This document shows positions 15,985 to 25,201 of a stretch of DNA of 64,000 nt, piece after piece. Under the pieces are notes generated by a model. The model worked only from the letters and a program-made list of their open reading frames with translations, did not search any database and had not been told where the DNA came from. This DNA comes from Flavobacteriales bacterium UBA2104 (GTDB taxonomy: Bacteria; Bacteroidota; Bacteroidia; Flavobacteriales_D; Crocinitomicaceae): positions 1 to 64,000 of the forward strand of contig DCYS01000040.1 in NCBI GenBank assembly GCA_002331485.1, in the 5' to 3' direction. The position numbers and the translations under genes were made by a program. Every line of letters begins with the position of its first letter. Position 1 is the stretch's first letter.

Positions 15985-16443
15985 AGTTGGAATTACAGTT
16001 GATTTTTTTACTTCGTCAAGTACAAATGTACTTTTGATCTGGTTTACATTTTCAAGAGCAGCTAACTTCCCCGAAGAAAACTGATGATATGCATCAAGGT
16101 CTTCAACCATTACTTTTAGTAAAAAATCATTCGAACCACCCATTAAATAACATTCCAAAACTTCATTTAAATCATGCACAGCTGACTTAAATGCTTCGAT
16201 CTCTGGAAGTTTCTGAACATCAAGTGAAACTGAACAGAACACAATAATGTTTCCACCGATCTTTTTAGAGTTGATCAAAGCAACATATTTCTCGATAATA
16301 CCATCGTTTTCAAGTCGTCGAATACGCTCGTAGACAGGGGTTTTTGTCAGGCTTAACTCCTCTGCAATTTGTTTGATTCCGATCTTCGCATCATTCTGAA
16401 GTAAACGTAAGATCTTAATGTCAACATTATCTAAATTGTACAT
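15979..16443 (-). CDS. Lrp/AsnC family transcriptional regulator
   Basis: A 154-residue regulator with an N-terminal winged helix-turn-helix (IKILRLLQNDAKIGIKQIAEELSLTKTPVYERIRRLENDGII, residues about 8-50) and a C-terminal RAM ligand-binding domain (about 68-145, ending STFVLDEVK). Family members sense amino acids and form octamers. It is divergent from the PLP-dependent cystathionine/methionine-type enzyme with a 153-base AT-rich gap, so control of that neighbour by a sulfur amino acid is the simplest inference. Confidence 0.9.
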   Translation of the reverse strand: MYNLDNVDIKILRLLQNDAKIGIKQIAEELSLTKTPVYERIRRLENDGIIEKYVALINSKKIGGNIIVFCSVSLDVQKLPEIEAFKSAVHDLNEVLECYLMGGSNDFLLKVMVEDLDAYHQFSSGKLAALENVNQIKSTFVLDEVKKSTVIPTL

Positions 16444-16566
16444 AGAATATTTTCCTTTTATTGACTTTTGATTATTAACTAAAAAGTAAAAAATACTAAA
16501 TTAATTATAAAAATAGGAAAATATACTGTATTATGATTCTTCATAAGATTATTAGTCTTTAATAGG

Positions 16567-16574
16567 TACTTTTG
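16567..16574 (+). promoter_or_regulatory. -7 box for the gamma-lyase/synthase gene
   Basis: TACTTTTG, a full TAnnTTTG match, lies 22 bases before the ATG. No TTG is seen at the -33 position, which would fit an activator-dependent promoter under the divergent Lrp-type regulator. Confidence 0.45.
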
Positions 16575-16596
16575 TGCTGAATATAAATCATACGAT

Positions 16597-17844
16597 ATGA
16601 GTCAAGAGTTTAAGCCAGAAAGTTTGATGATGAGTCACGGTTACAAACCTGAATTATCAGAAGGAGCGATTAAAGCACCAATCTTCCAAACGTCAACATT
16701 TGTTTTTAAATCAGCAGAGGAGGGAAAGGCCTTTTTTGAAGTAGCATATGGATTGCGAGAGAAAGAGCAGGACGAAGAACTAGGTTTAATTTACAGTCGT
16801 ATCAATAATCCGAACCTGGAGATTCTTGAAAACCGTTTGTCCTTATGGGATAAAGCTGATGATACAGCAGTTTTCGAAAGCGGAATGTCTGCTATAAGTA
16901 CTGTTTTGCTTGAATTCTTGAAGCCTGGAGAACTTGTGTTGTACAGTTCACCTACGTATGGAGGTACAGATCATTTTATTCAAGAATTCTTGCCTAAAAT
17001 TGGGGTAGAGTACGCTGTATTTCATCCTGAAAATACACAGGAAGAAATAGAGGAGATCATTGAAAAAACTGGTAAGAAAGACAAGTTAGGATTGATCTAC
17101 ATTGAGACTCCGGCAAACCCGACAAATACGATCATCGATATTGAAATGTGTCGAAGAATCGCTGATAAATATAGAAACGGAGATGACAACACCTATGTTT
17201 GTGTAGATAACACATATATGGGGCCAGTTTGGTCTAAACCATTAGAAGCAGGTGCAGACCTTGTGGTTTATTCTGCTACTAAATTCATTGGAGGACATAG
17301 TGACCTAATCGCTGGTGCAGTTCTCTCTAATGCAGAGTTGATGACTCGAGTAAAAACACTCCGTACATTCTTAGGGAATATGGTCAGTCCTCACACTGCA
17401 TGGTTGATGCTGAGAAGTCTTGAAACATTGAAGATCCGAATGGAGAAGCAATGTGAAAATGCTCAGAAAGTTGCCAATTTCTTAAAAGATCATGACAAAG
17501 TCAAAAAAGTACATTACTTAGGATTGATCGATGAGAACAGTACTGAATACGCGGTTTACAAAAAGCAGTACAATTCACCTGGAGCGATGATTTCATTTGA
17601 TATTAAAGGTGGTGAAAAAGCAGCATTTAAGTTTTTAAATAGCTTGAAACTAGTTAAGCTGGCAGTGAGTTTAGGTAGTACGGAGAGTTTAGCTCAGCAT
17701 CCGCAGACAATGACACATTGCGGAATTGATCCTGAGGCAAGAGAGAGAATGGGGGTAACGGAAGATCTCGTTCGAGTATCAATCGGAGTTGAAGATGCAG
17801 ATGACCTCATATGGGATATAAAACAAGCTCTGGCAGCCGTGTAA
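16597..17844 (+). CDS. Cystathionine gamma-synthase/methionine gamma-lyase family PLP enzyme
   Basis: A 415-residue PLP enzyme of the Cys/Met metabolism family. It shows YSRINNPN (phosphate-binding Tyr67 and Arg69 from the neighbouring subunit), ESGMSAIS, SSPTYGGT, DNTYMGP with cofactor Asp204, and the Schiff-base lysine Lys229 in YSATKFIGGHSD. These enzymes make or cleave thioether amino acids. The sequence alone does not separate synthase, lyase and methionine gamma-lyase; the adjacent Lrp-type regulator suggests an amino-acid-inducible catabolic role, as for methionine gamma-lyase. It is slightly longer than the usual 380-400 because of insertions near residues 45-60 and 155-165. Confidence 0.87.
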   Translation: MSQEFKPESLMMSHGYKPELSEGAIKAPIFQTSTFVFKSAEEGKAFFEVAYGLREKEQDEELGLIYSRINNPNLEILENRLSLWDKADDTAVFESGMSAISTVLLEFLKPGELVLYSSPTYGGTDHFIQEFLPKIGVEYAVFHPENTQEEIEEIIEKTGKKDKLGLIYIETPANPTNTIIDIEMCRRIADKYRNGDDNTYVCVDNTYMGPVWSKPLEAGADLVVYSATKFIGGHSDLIAGAVLSNAELMTRVKTLRTFLGNMVSPHTAWLMLRSLETLKIRMEKQCENAQKVANFLKDHDKVKKVHYLGLIDENSTEYAVYKKQYNSPGAMISFDIKGGEKAAFKFLNSLKLVKLAVSLGSTESLAQHPQTMTHCGIDPEARERMGVTEDLVRVSIGVEDADDLIWDIKQALAAV

Positions 17845-17865
17845 ATTGATTAGATTTGTTTAGAT

Positions 17866-17895
17866 AAGCCACTCTTTAATGGAGTGGCTTTTTTT
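17866..17895 (+). terminator. Rho-independent terminator after the gamma-lyase/synthase gene
   Basis: A 9-bp stem (17866-17874 with 17882-17890) around a 7-base loop, ending in a run of seven T. It lies 21 bases past the stop. Confidence 0.85.
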
Positions 17896-17923
17896 ATGCA
17901 TCTTTGGCTAATAATTACAAGAA

Positions 17924-18724
17924 GTGGATAAGGACTACATAAATATTAATCGATTGTTGTGGAATGCAAAGACAGATTTTCATGTTGACTCTGCTTTTTA
18001 TGATAATGAACGTTTTAAGAAAGGTGAGAGCTCACTGAATACGATAGAGTTGGATCTGTTAAAAGAGGATCTAACAGGTAAAAAAGTACTACACCTGCAG
18101 TGTCATTTTGGTCAGGATTCAATTTCTCTTGCTCGGATGGGAGCCCAGCTTACAGCTGTTGATTTTTCGGATAAAGCAATTGAGAAAGGACGGCAGTTAG
18201 CAGAAGAAACAAATGTTCAAGTAGAATTTATTTGTTCAGATATTTATGAGCTCAAGAAAAATTGCACCGAGCAATTCGACCTGGTATTCACGAGTTATGG
18301 AACAATACCATGGCTACCCGATTTGGATAAATGGGCTGACATAATAGATCATTTCCTGGTTCCTCAAGGGCAATTGCTTTTTGTTGAATTTCATCCTTTT
18401 GTTTGGACTTTTGACGATGATTTCAAAGAATTGAAGTACAGTTATTTCAATAGAGGTCAGATCATTGAAGAAGAGGAGGGAACCTATGCGGAGAGAAATG
18501 CTGACATTAAGCAGTCTTCGGTTACCTGGAATCATCCAATTAGTGAGGTGCTTGGTTCATTGATGCGTGTAGGCTTGAAACTAACTCATTTTTCAGAGTA
18601 TGATTATTCACCATATCCTTGTTTTAAAGATACGATCAAGATCGATGAACGAAAGTACGTTATCAAAGGGATAGAAGGTAAACTACCTATGGTTTATGCT
18701 CTTTCTTGCATAAAACAAGACTAA
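17924..18724 (+). CDS. Class I SAM-dependent methyltransferase
   Basis: A 266-residue methyltransferase. VLHLQCHFGQDSISLARMGAQLTAVDFS carries the SAM-binding glycine-motif region (with CHFGQD for the usual GxGxG) and the acidic end of strand 2. It is followed by FICSDIYEL (motif II) and FDLVFTSYGTIPWLPDL (post-motif). The substrate is unknown; the WNAKTDFHVDSAFYDNERF opening is seen in a conserved Bacteroidota and Bacillota family of small-molecule methyltransferases. GTG at 17924 is taken as the start because it gives the conserved N-terminus. It follows the terminator of the previous gene, so it has its own promoter. Confidence 0.85.
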   Translation: MDKDYININRLLWNAKTDFHVDSAFYDNERFKKGESSLNTIELDLLKEDLTGKKVLHLQCHFGQDSISLARMGAQLTAVDFSDKAIEKGRQLAEETNVQVEFICSDIYELKKNCTEQFDLVFTSYGTIPWLPDLDKWADIIDHFLVPQGQLLFVEFHPFVWTFDDDFKELKYSYFNRGQIIEEEEGTYAERNADIKQSSVTWNHPISEVLGSLMRVGLKLTHFSEYDYSPYPCFKDTIKIDERKYVIKGIEGKLPMVYALSCIKQD

Positions 18725-20319
18725 TTACTCTCTGATACCTTGAACTCCGAAGTTTTATGGAACGTTATTTCAGGGTAATCTCTCTCTGCCATTTCTAGTA
18801 GGAATGGCGTTTCAGCCATAAATACAAGATTGTCGTCTTTGTCTTTAGCAATATTACCTGTTTTGGCTTTCTTAAATTGTTCCAGTTGTTGTGGATCATC
18901 AGAAGTAACCCAACATGCCTTATGGAAATTAAGAGGAGTAAATGAACACTTCGCTCCATATTCATGCTTTAATCGGTAGGCTATTACGTCAAATTGTAGT
19001 TGTCCCACGGTTCCAACGATCTTTCTACTTCCGGGTTCCTGAATAAATAACTGAGCCACTCCTTCATCCATCAATTGACGAATTCCTTTATCGAGTTGCT
19101 TCGACTTCATAGGGTCATCATTTCTTAGCTCCTGAAATAATTCCGGAGAAAACGAAGGAATACCAACATAATTCATGTCTTTCCCCTCAGTTAATGTATC
19201 ACCGATCTTAAAGTTACCAGTATCATACAGTCCAACAACATCCCCAGGGAATGCTTCGTCAACCACACTCTTATCTCGTGCCATGAAGGAAGTTGGGTTC
19301 GGGAATTTTAACTTTTTACCTTTCCTAACATGTTTATAGAACGTATTTCGTTCAAATTTTCCAGATACAATTCTGAGGAATGCAATACGATCACGGTGAT
19401 TTGGATCTAGGTTTGCATGAATTTTAAAGACAAAACCTGAGAACTTGTTATCATTTGGTTCTACGAATCCATCGTCTGTTGCTCTACCTTTAGGTGAAGG
19501 TGAGATCTCGATAAAAGCATCTAATAACTCACGAACTCCAAAGTTGTTCACCGCTGATCCAAAGAATACCGGCGCAACTTTACCTGCAAGGTAGTCTTCC
19601 ACGTTAAAATCGTCATACACTCCATCAACTAGTTCAACCTCGTCCCTCAATTCCTGAGCACTTTCTTCACCTATGATCTCATCTAATTGTGGATCGGATA
19701 GATCATCGAACTTAACCAACTCTTCACTGATCTTGGTTTTATTAGCCTGAAATAATGAAAGTTCATGTTTGTAGATATTGTAAACTCCCTTGAATTCATC
19801 ACCATCTCCAATAGGCCAGGCGAGAGGTCTAACATTAATATTCAGTTTCGATTCGATTTCATCCAGTAAGTCCATCGGATCTTTACCAAATCTATCCATC
19901 TTATTGATGAAAACGATCACAGGTGTATTTCTCATGCGACAGACCTCCATGAGCTTCTCTGTCTGACTCTCAACACCATTGGCATTGTCGATGACAAGAA
20001 TTACACTATCTACCGCAGTTAATGTTCTATACGTATCTTCAGCAAAATCTTTGTGACCAGGTGTATCGAGGATATTGATCTGTTTGTCTTTGTATTCAAA
20101 GGCCATGACAGATGTAGCAACAGAGATCCCACGTTGTTTCTCGATCTCCATGAAATCAGATGTAGCTGTTTTCTTGATCTTATTGCTTTTAACCGCACCA
20201 GCAGTTTGAATTGCTCCACCAAAAAGAAGTAATTTCTCCGTTAGCGTAGTTTTACCTGCATCAGGGTGTGAAATAATACCAAATGTTCGTCTTTTTTCGA
20301 TCTCTTTACTCGCTGCCAT
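18721..20319 (-). CDS. prfC: Peptide chain release factor 3
   Basis: A 532-residue translational GTPase that recycles RF1/RF2 from the ribosome after termination. G1 is SHPDAGKTTLTEKLL, switch II is DTPGHKDF, and the G4 motif is NKMDRFGKD. The domains II and III typical of RF3 follow (HANLDPNHRDRIAFLRI, VGTVGQLQFDVIAYRL). The length matches the usual 525-530. It converges with the methyltransferase, the two stop regions overlapping by 4 bases. Its promoter region is shared with the divergent L,D-transpeptidase gene. Confidence 0.96.
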   Translation of the reverse strand: MAASKEIEKRRTFGIISHPDAGKTTLTEKLLLFGGAIQTAGAVKSNKIKKTATSDFMEIEKQRGISVATSVMAFEYKDKQINILDTPGHKDFAEDTYRTLTAVDSVILVIDNANGVESQTEKLMEVCRMRNTPVIVFINKMDRFGKDPMDLLDEIESKLNINVRPLAWPIGDGDEFKGVYNIYKHELSLFQANKTKISEELVKFDDLSDPQLDEIIGEESAQELRDEVELVDGVYDDFNVEDYLAGKVAPVFFGSAVNNFGVRELLDAFIEISPSPKGRATDDGFVEPNDNKFSGFVFKIHANLDPNHRDRIAFLRIVSGKFERNTFYKHVRKGKKLKFPNPTSFMARDKSVVDEAFPGDVVGLYDTGNFKIGDTLTEGKDMNYVGIPSFSPELFQELRNDDPMKSKQLDKGIRQLMDEGVAQLFIQEPGSRKIVGTVGQLQFDVIAYRLKHEYGAKCSFTPLNFHKACWVTSDDPQQLEQFKKAKTGNIAKDKDDNLVFMAETPFLLEMAERDYPEITFHKTSEFKVSESN

Positions 20320-20365
20320 ATGATTTACTTGCCTTAAACTGACTGATCTATCAGTGTTTCAGCGG

Positions 20366-20373
20366 CAAATGTA
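20366..20373 (-). promoter_or_regulatory. -7 box for prfC
   Basis: The minus strand reads TACATTTG (TAnnTTTG). The leader to the ATG at 20319 is about 40 bases. It lies 12 bases from the oppositely oriented box of the L,D-transpeptidase gene, so polymerases at the two promoters would clash. Confidence 0.45.
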
Positions 20374-20385
20374 AGCACATTTTAT

Positions 20386-20393
20386 TACTTTTG
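20386..20393 (+). promoter_or_regulatory. -7 box 7 bases before the L,D-transpeptidase start
   Basis: TACTTTTG followed by GCGCAGCA and the ATG at 20401. The predicted transcription start is at or just before the start codon, so the mRNA should be leaderless or nearly so. Confidence 0.5.
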
Positions 20394-20400
20394 CGCAGCA

Positions 20401-21141
20401 ATGAAGGGAATTTTGGCAATACGAAATACAGTGTTTACTGGTGTTCTATTTGTAATAATATTTGCCGGAGTATGGAATGAACCATTTGATTCTGGTCGAT
20501 TATTGAACACATGGAATCAACACGTTCATTCTAGTTACATGTGCCTTCAGGACACTTCACTTACAAAGGAGGCGTTTGATTTTGCACTTCGCGGTTATTA
20601 TTCTCTAAAATGCGAAGGTAAACTTGAAAATGACAAGTATTTAACTATCGTTGATTTTACAAAACATTCTTCAAAAAAACGATTCTATCTTATAAACATG
20701 GAGACTTTTGAGGTGGAGAGAAAAACATATTGTTCTCATGGCAAAAATACAGGGCAGGAGAGGGCTAAATACTTCTCGAATCGTTCAGGAAGCCTACAAT
20801 CGAGTCTTGGGTTTTTTATAGCTAATGAGACGTACAGTGGTAAATTCGATTATGCCATGCGCCTTGATGGAATAGAATCAATGAACTTTAGAGCGAGAGA
20901 TAGGGGAATAGTCGTTCACGGAGCTGAATATGCTACAGAATCGTTTTTGAAGCAAAATGACAATGTGCTTGGAAGAAGTTTTGGTTGTCCTGCACTTCCA
21001 AAGGAAGAGTCCAAAGAAATTATCGATTTTATTAAAGGAGGTTCGTGCTTCTTTATTTACGCAGGTCAAGAAAACTACGAGAAGAGATCCAAATTAATTA
21101 GACCTAATCGATTTCTTGAAAGCGTTCAGTACTTTATTTGA
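20401..21141 (+). CDS. Murein L,D-transpeptidase catalytic domain protein (YkuD_2 type)
   Basis: A 246-residue exported protein with an N-terminal hydrophobic segment (about 8-24). The YkuD_2-type catalytic domain has the conserved His173 in VVHGAEY and the nucleophile Cys196 in GRSFGCPAL. Such enzymes form 3-3 peptidoglycan cross-links or attach proteins to the wall in the periplasm. FYLINMETFEVERKTYCSHG is the conserved strand region before the active site. It converges with the FAH gene, overlapping by 8 bases. This is one of two L,D-transpeptidases in the window; the other (57272-58837) is a larger lipoprotein of a different subgroup. Confidence 0.88.
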   Translation: MKGILAIRNTVFTGVLFVIIFAGVWNEPFDSGRLLNTWNQHVHSSYMCLQDTSLTKEAFDFALRGYYSLKCEGKLENDKYLTIVDFTKHSSKKRFYLINMETFEVERKTYCSHGKNTGQERAKYFSNRSGSLQSSLGFFIANETYSGKFDYAMRLDGIESMNFRARDRGIVVHGAEYATESFLKQNDNVLGRSFGCPALPKEESKEIIDFIKGGSCFFIYAGQENYEKRSKLIRPNRFLESVQYFI

Positions 21142-21745
21142 TCTTCAGATCAAGAAGCTTCTCATCTTCGATGTACCCCGTTAATCGATCTCCAATTTGA
21201 ACTGGTCCAACACCTTCTGGGGTACCAGTGAATATCAAGTCTCCAATTTTTAGCGTCATGAATTTTGATACATAGGCAATCAGTTGATTTACATTGAAGA
21301 TCATATCTTTTGTATTCCCTTCCTGAACAGTTTCACCGTTTTTCTCCAACTTAAAATTGATGTTATTAATATCCTTTCCTTCTAAAGGAATGAATTTATC
21401 TCCAAGTGGAGCGCTGTGTTCAAATGCTTTAGCGATTTCCCATGGATGACCTTTATCCTTGCATTTTTGTTGAAGATCTCGTGCTGTAAAATCAATTCCT
21501 AAACCAATGTGATCATAGTATTCATGCGCATATTTTTCAGCGATGTTCTTACCTAGTTTATTGATCTTGATCACTATTTCACATTCAAAGTGTAGGTCTT
21601 TTGTGAAATTTGGGTAGAAAAATGGGTTTTTCTTGGGAAGTAATGCTGTATCAGGTTTCATGAAGAACATAGGGACTTCTGGAACAGCAGAATTCATTTC
21701 CTTGGCATGGTTAGCGTAGTTTCTTCCGATACAAATAATTTTCAT
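21134..21745 (-). CDS. Fumarylacetoacetate hydrolase family protein
   Basis: A 203-residue enzyme of the FAH superfamily, short single-domain form. IICIGRNYANHAKEM opens the protein. LHFECEIVIKINK carries the Glu residues that bind the divalent metal, then GIDFTARDLQQKCKDKGHPWEIAKAFEHSAPLG and GDLIFTGTPEGVGPVQIGD, all family hallmarks. Members act as acylpyruvases, oxaloacetate decarboxylases or fumarylpyruvate hydrolases; the acylpyruvase/oxaloacetate decarboxylase (FAHD1-like) activity is the best guess from length. It is separated from the upstream exonuclease gene by 13 bases, so probably cotranscribed. Confidence 0.9.
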   Translation of the reverse strand: MKIICIGRNYANHAKEMNSAVPEVPMFFMKPDTALLPKKNPFFYPNFTKDLHFECEIVIKINKLGKNIAEKYAHEYYDHIGLGIDFTARDLQQKCKDKGHPWEIAKAFEHSAPLGDKFIPLEGKDINNINFKLEKNGETVQEGNTKDMIFNVNQLIAYVSKFMTLKIGDLIFTGTPEGVGPVQIGDRLTGYIEDEKLLDLKIK

Positions 21746-21758
21746 GACCTATCGATTT

Positions 21759-22619
21759 CTATTTACCAAATTTGCTCTTGAGCTGTTCGATCTTATTTTC
21801 CATTTTGTGCTCCTCTTGAGCTTTGCGCTTTTCTTTAGCTTCTCTTCGCAAGGATTTAATACGTTCCATTTCTTCCTTCAATACGGCTTTTGTATATCTG
21901 GGGAAGTTTCCGTTCATCATCCATCCGTAATAGCCTGGTTCATCCTTAGCAACTTCAGCAATAGATTTCCCTTTGTGTTTACCAAAATTGTAAATGATCT
22001 CTCCTTTTTTATTTCTTGCTATACGACCGGCAAAATCAACGATCTCATTTTTATTGTTTTTCGAAAAATCTGATAAGTACGCAATATCATTTTCAAGCTC
22101 CTCATATCTTTCAACTTGAGCCTTAAGTACTTCGTAGGTAGCTTTAACGTCTGCATCGGCACTGTGCGCATTATCTAAATTCTTATCACAATAAAACTTG
22201 TATGCCGCAATTAAAGTTCGCTGCTCCATTTTATGGAAGATATTCTGTACATCGACAAATTTCCTATCAGCAACATTGAAAGAATGTCCAACTCTAAGAA
22301 ACTCCTCAGCGAGCATGGGTATATCAAATTTGTTTGAGTTAAATCCTGCAAGGTCTGCTTTTCCTATAAACTGTGCAATTTCATCTGCCGCCTCCTTGAA
22401 AGTAGGAGCATCTTTAATATCCTCTTGGGTGATCCCATGAATTTCTATGCTTTCTGCGGATATTTCAATTTCAGGATTGATTCTTTGAAGATACGATGAT
22501 TCATTTCCTTCGGCATCAACTTTTAATATCGCTATCTCAACAATACGATCTTTTGAAATATCGAGCCCAGTTGCTTCTATATCAAAAATAGCCAAATCAT
22601 TTTTTAAGGATAAACTCAT
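21759..22619 (-). CDS. DEDDh 3'-5' exonuclease (DnaQ-like)
   Basis: A 286-residue protein whose first about 165 residues are a DnaQ-type exonuclease. FDIEATGLD supplies Asp13 and Glu15, GFNSNKFDIPMLAEE the second acidic motif, and NAHSADADVKATYEVL the His/Asp pair of motif III. The remaining about 110 residues include KHKGKSIAEVAKDEPGYYGWM, a motif resembling that seen after exonuclease domains in other Bacteroidota proteins, and a coiled, very charged end (about 245-286). It is too short for, and lacks, polymerase III subunit contacts, so proofreading or RNA/DNA turnover are both open. Confidence 0.88.
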   Translation of the reverse strand: MSLSLKNDLAIFDIEATGLDISKDRIVEIAILKVDAEGNESSYLQRINPEIEISAESIEIHGITQEDIKDAPTFKEAADEIAQFIGKADLAGFNSNKFDIPMLAEEFLRVGHSFNVADRKFVDVQNIFHKMEQRTLIAAYKFYCDKNLDNAHSADADVKATYEVLKAQVERYEELENDIAYLSDFSKNNKNEIVDFAGRIARNKKGEIIYNFGKHKGKSIAEVAKDEPGYYGWMMNGNFPRYTKAVLKEEMERIKSLRREAKEKRKAQEEHKMENKIEQLKSKFGK

Positions 22620-22630
22620 AATATTTAATA

Positions 22631-22657
22631 ATAAAAAAGCGGGCTATTAAACCCGCT
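22631..22657 (-). terminator. Terminator after the PD40-OmpA-SPOR gene
   Basis: A 6-bp GC-rich stem (22638-22643 with 22652-22657) around an 8-base loop, followed on the minus strand by six T. It lies 22 bases past the stop at 22679. Confidence 0.75.
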
Positions 22658-22678
22658 GTAATTTTTGTTGTACAAATA

Positions 22679-25129
22679 TCATTTCTTTGAATTTAAAATC
22701 CAAGAACCTTCACGAACTTCTGCACGAGCACGAGATAAAATATCTTTTACTCCTGCAAATGAATCGGCAGACCCTGCTGATACTAAGTGCATACCATTTT
22801 GCTTTCCGATTATCTTACCGTCGAATCCTTTATCTTTTAAGTTTTGTACCATTCCTTCAGCATAATTGATTCTTCTGAAAACTCCTGTTATTACATGGTA
22901 CGTATAGTCACTTTCGATAACTCGTCCACTGCTAAAAGTATCTCCCTGTTCATCTTGCATGGATGTAGATGTACTTGTTGCAGCTACTTTTATACCTTCT
23001 TTGATCTGCGCATCCTCAGACTCGAACTGAACGATCTCGTCACTCATACTATTAATACCATCTAACATGATACTTGCATATTGATATGGTGCGTATTTCT
23101 CGATGTTCACGTAATCCTTTTCGTAAGCAGGACCGGATACTTTAACATCTTTGATTGAAATTTGAATAGAATCTATCATCCCTTTGTCTGTGAAGTATTG
23201 CGTTAACAATTCTTTCAGTTCGTTAGCTCTTTTCTCAGCAAGGACCTCATTGTTGTCAAAAGTTTTTGTTGGTACTTCTGAGGCTGAAGAGTTAATTTTC
23301 AATTGTATATCTCTACGTCCTCTATCAATTTGATTTTGTAGAGAGTCCAAAAATACTTTCAAGGCTCCTTTTTCCGGATCTAATTGATTCTTATTATATC
23401 CAAAGAAATGTTTCATTTGTAAAGGCTCAAACGAAGTGATCAGATCTTGAGGATCAACAACAGCCATACTAGGAACATCAAGAACGATGTGTCTGTAGAT
23501 TTCTTCATATCCTCTGTCACAAGCAGTAGCTAAAACTTCCTTAGTGATTTCTTCTGCACCATCTTTATGATGGAATGTAATCTCGTATTCCTGACAAGGG
23601 TAGAGTGAAGCGAAAAATGTTCCATCTGATATTCTAGGGAATAGTGTAATTTCATATGGTTCCTCACAATTCAAACATTTAACTGTAAATGCTACATCTT
23701 CTGGAATCTGCTGTCCATCTGCTGATTCGATCTCACCTTTAAGCACAGCCACATTATCAACACCTAAGTGCGTATTGACGATCTCGTAAATATCTTTTTC
23801 TCCAAAACCACCTGGTCTAAATGATGTCAGATACCCTGTAAAGCCGTCAACTGTAGTCGTATAGTAAATATCATCAAAGGTTGAATTCAATGGATATCCC
23901 AGGTTTTCAGGTTCACTCCATGTACCCATTTCATCCATCTCAGTTTTGAAGATATCGAATCCACCCATACTTCGTGGACCATTGTGAGCGAAATACATCG
24001 TTGTATTATTGATCGATACGAATGGTGCATCTTCATCGTAAGGTGTATTGATCGGTGCTCCCATATTAACAGGTTTTGACCATTCACCGTTTTCCATGAG
24101 ATCTACTCGGTATATATCTCGGCCACCTAGTCCTCCTTCACGGTCTGAGGAGAAGAATTTGTGTTTACCATCAGGTGAAACAGTGATATGAGGTTCCCAA
24201 GACTTCGTATTAACCTCGTCAGAAGCAAAGTACTTTAGTTCCTGGAATTGACTACCCTGGAAATCAGAATAATATATATCTCCTCCACCAGTGGCATCCA
24301 TATATGCATATATTCTTCGTTCATCAATACTTACCGCAACGGTAGCTTCATTGTTTTCAGGTTTACAGAAATCCATAATTCGTGGTTCTGTCCACTTGTC
24401 CTCATAGTCTTTGTACGAAACATATATATCCTCAAGATACAGGTCTGTTCCAGGTTCCTGTATTCCATAGTTACTTGAATCCTTTCTTAGTCTTCTAGAA
24501 GTATAATAGAGAGCAGAACCATCTAATGAAACAACTGGACTATACTCAGGATTAGATGAGTTTATCTTTCCTCCTACATTTTGAACCTCATAATCTACTG
24601 GATTATTCAATAGTTTCTCTGCTACATCACATTGCTGAAGTCTCAATTTAGCTGTTTCGATCAATGGATCCTTTTTACGAGCTTCTTCTAGATATTTGTT
24701 ATAGTATGTTCTGGCCTCATCGATCTGGTTATTCAAGTGATATGCATAACCCATGTGGTAAAAAGCATCTATAGGTGAACTATTCTCTTCTGGCGAGATC
24801 ATGTCGTAGTTCTTTGCAACATCCGTGATCGCTTTCTTTAAGTAAGGTATAGACTGAGTAAAGTCATCAGTCGAATTTAGAAGAGCATAACCTTTTCGGT
24901 AATTGTAGTTTGGCTTCTCTTTGTCAAAGGTCAAAAGCTTGTCAGCCGTCCAATTTGCATATTTGAAATTACCATTTACGTAAAACAGAGTGTTTAATTC
25001 TACGAGCTCAGCTTCTGAAGAAGTCTCGAGCAAACCTTGAACTTGTTCATCTGTAAACTCCTGAGCAAATGATTTAGACGAAGTGAAAATCAGCAGAATT
25101 GTCAATAAAGTAGATACAATTGATTTCAT
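22679..25129 (-). CDS. PD40/OmpA-family envelope protein with TPR and C-terminal SPOR domain
   Basis: An 816-residue exported protein: signal peptide (1-22), TPR-like helices (about 40-175), PD40/WD40-type propeller repeats (about 195-450, with YYTSRRLRKDS, FFSSDREGGLGGRDIYRV and YFAHNGPRSMGGFDIF). A beta domain (about 460-550) and an OmpA-like domain (about 570-690, LAEKRANELKELL) follow, then a SPOR-like domain (about 740-816, YHVITGVFRRINYAEGM), known in other proteins to bind denuded glycan strands. It resembles the peptidoglycan-associated PorE-type proteins of T9SS organisms but the role is an inference. The next gene upstream is a paralogue without the SPOR part. Confidence 0.85.
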   Translation of the reverse strand: MKSIVSTLLTILLIFTSSKSFAQEFTDEQVQGLLETSSEAELVELNTLFYVNGNFKYANWTADKLLTFDKEKPNYNYRKGYALLNSTDDFTQSIPYLKKAITDVAKNYDMISPEENSSPIDAFYHMGYAYHLNNQIDEARTYYNKYLEEARKKDPLIETAKLRLQQCDVAEKLLNNPVDYEVQNVGGKINSSNPEYSPVVSLDGSALYYTSRRLRKDSSNYGIQEPGTDLYLEDIYVSYKDYEDKWTEPRIMDFCKPENNEATVAVSIDERRIYAYMDATGGGDIYYSDFQGSQFQELKYFASDEVNTKSWEPHITVSPDGKHKFFSSDREGGLGGRDIYRVDLMENGEWSKPVNMGAPINTPYDEDAPFVSINNTTMYFAHNGPRSMGGFDIFKTEMDEMGTWSEPENLGYPLNSTFDDIYYTTTVDGFTGYLTSFRPGGFGEKDIYEIVNTHLGVDNVAVLKGEIESADGQQIPEDVAFTVKCLNCEEPYEITLFPRISDGTFFASLYPCQEYEITFHHKDGAEEITKEVLATACDRGYEEIYRHIVLDVPSMAVVDPQDLITSFEPLQMKHFFGYNKNQLDPEKGALKVFLDSLQNQIDRGRRDIQLKINSSASEVPTKTFDNNEVLAEKRANELKELLTQYFTDKGMIDSIQISIKDVKVSGPAYEKDYVNIEKYAPYQYASIMLDGINSMSDEIVQFESEDAQIKEGIKVAATSTSTSMQDEQGDTFSSGRVIESDYTYHVITGVFRRINYAEGMVQNLKDKGFDGKIIGKQNGMHLVSAGSADSFAGVKDILSRARAEVREGSWILNSKK

Positions 25130-25201
25130 ATTGTAATATTATGTACTACAATAGATACTCAATTTTTAAAATAAGGTTACAAGTTGCCTTATGAATCTAA
25201 T

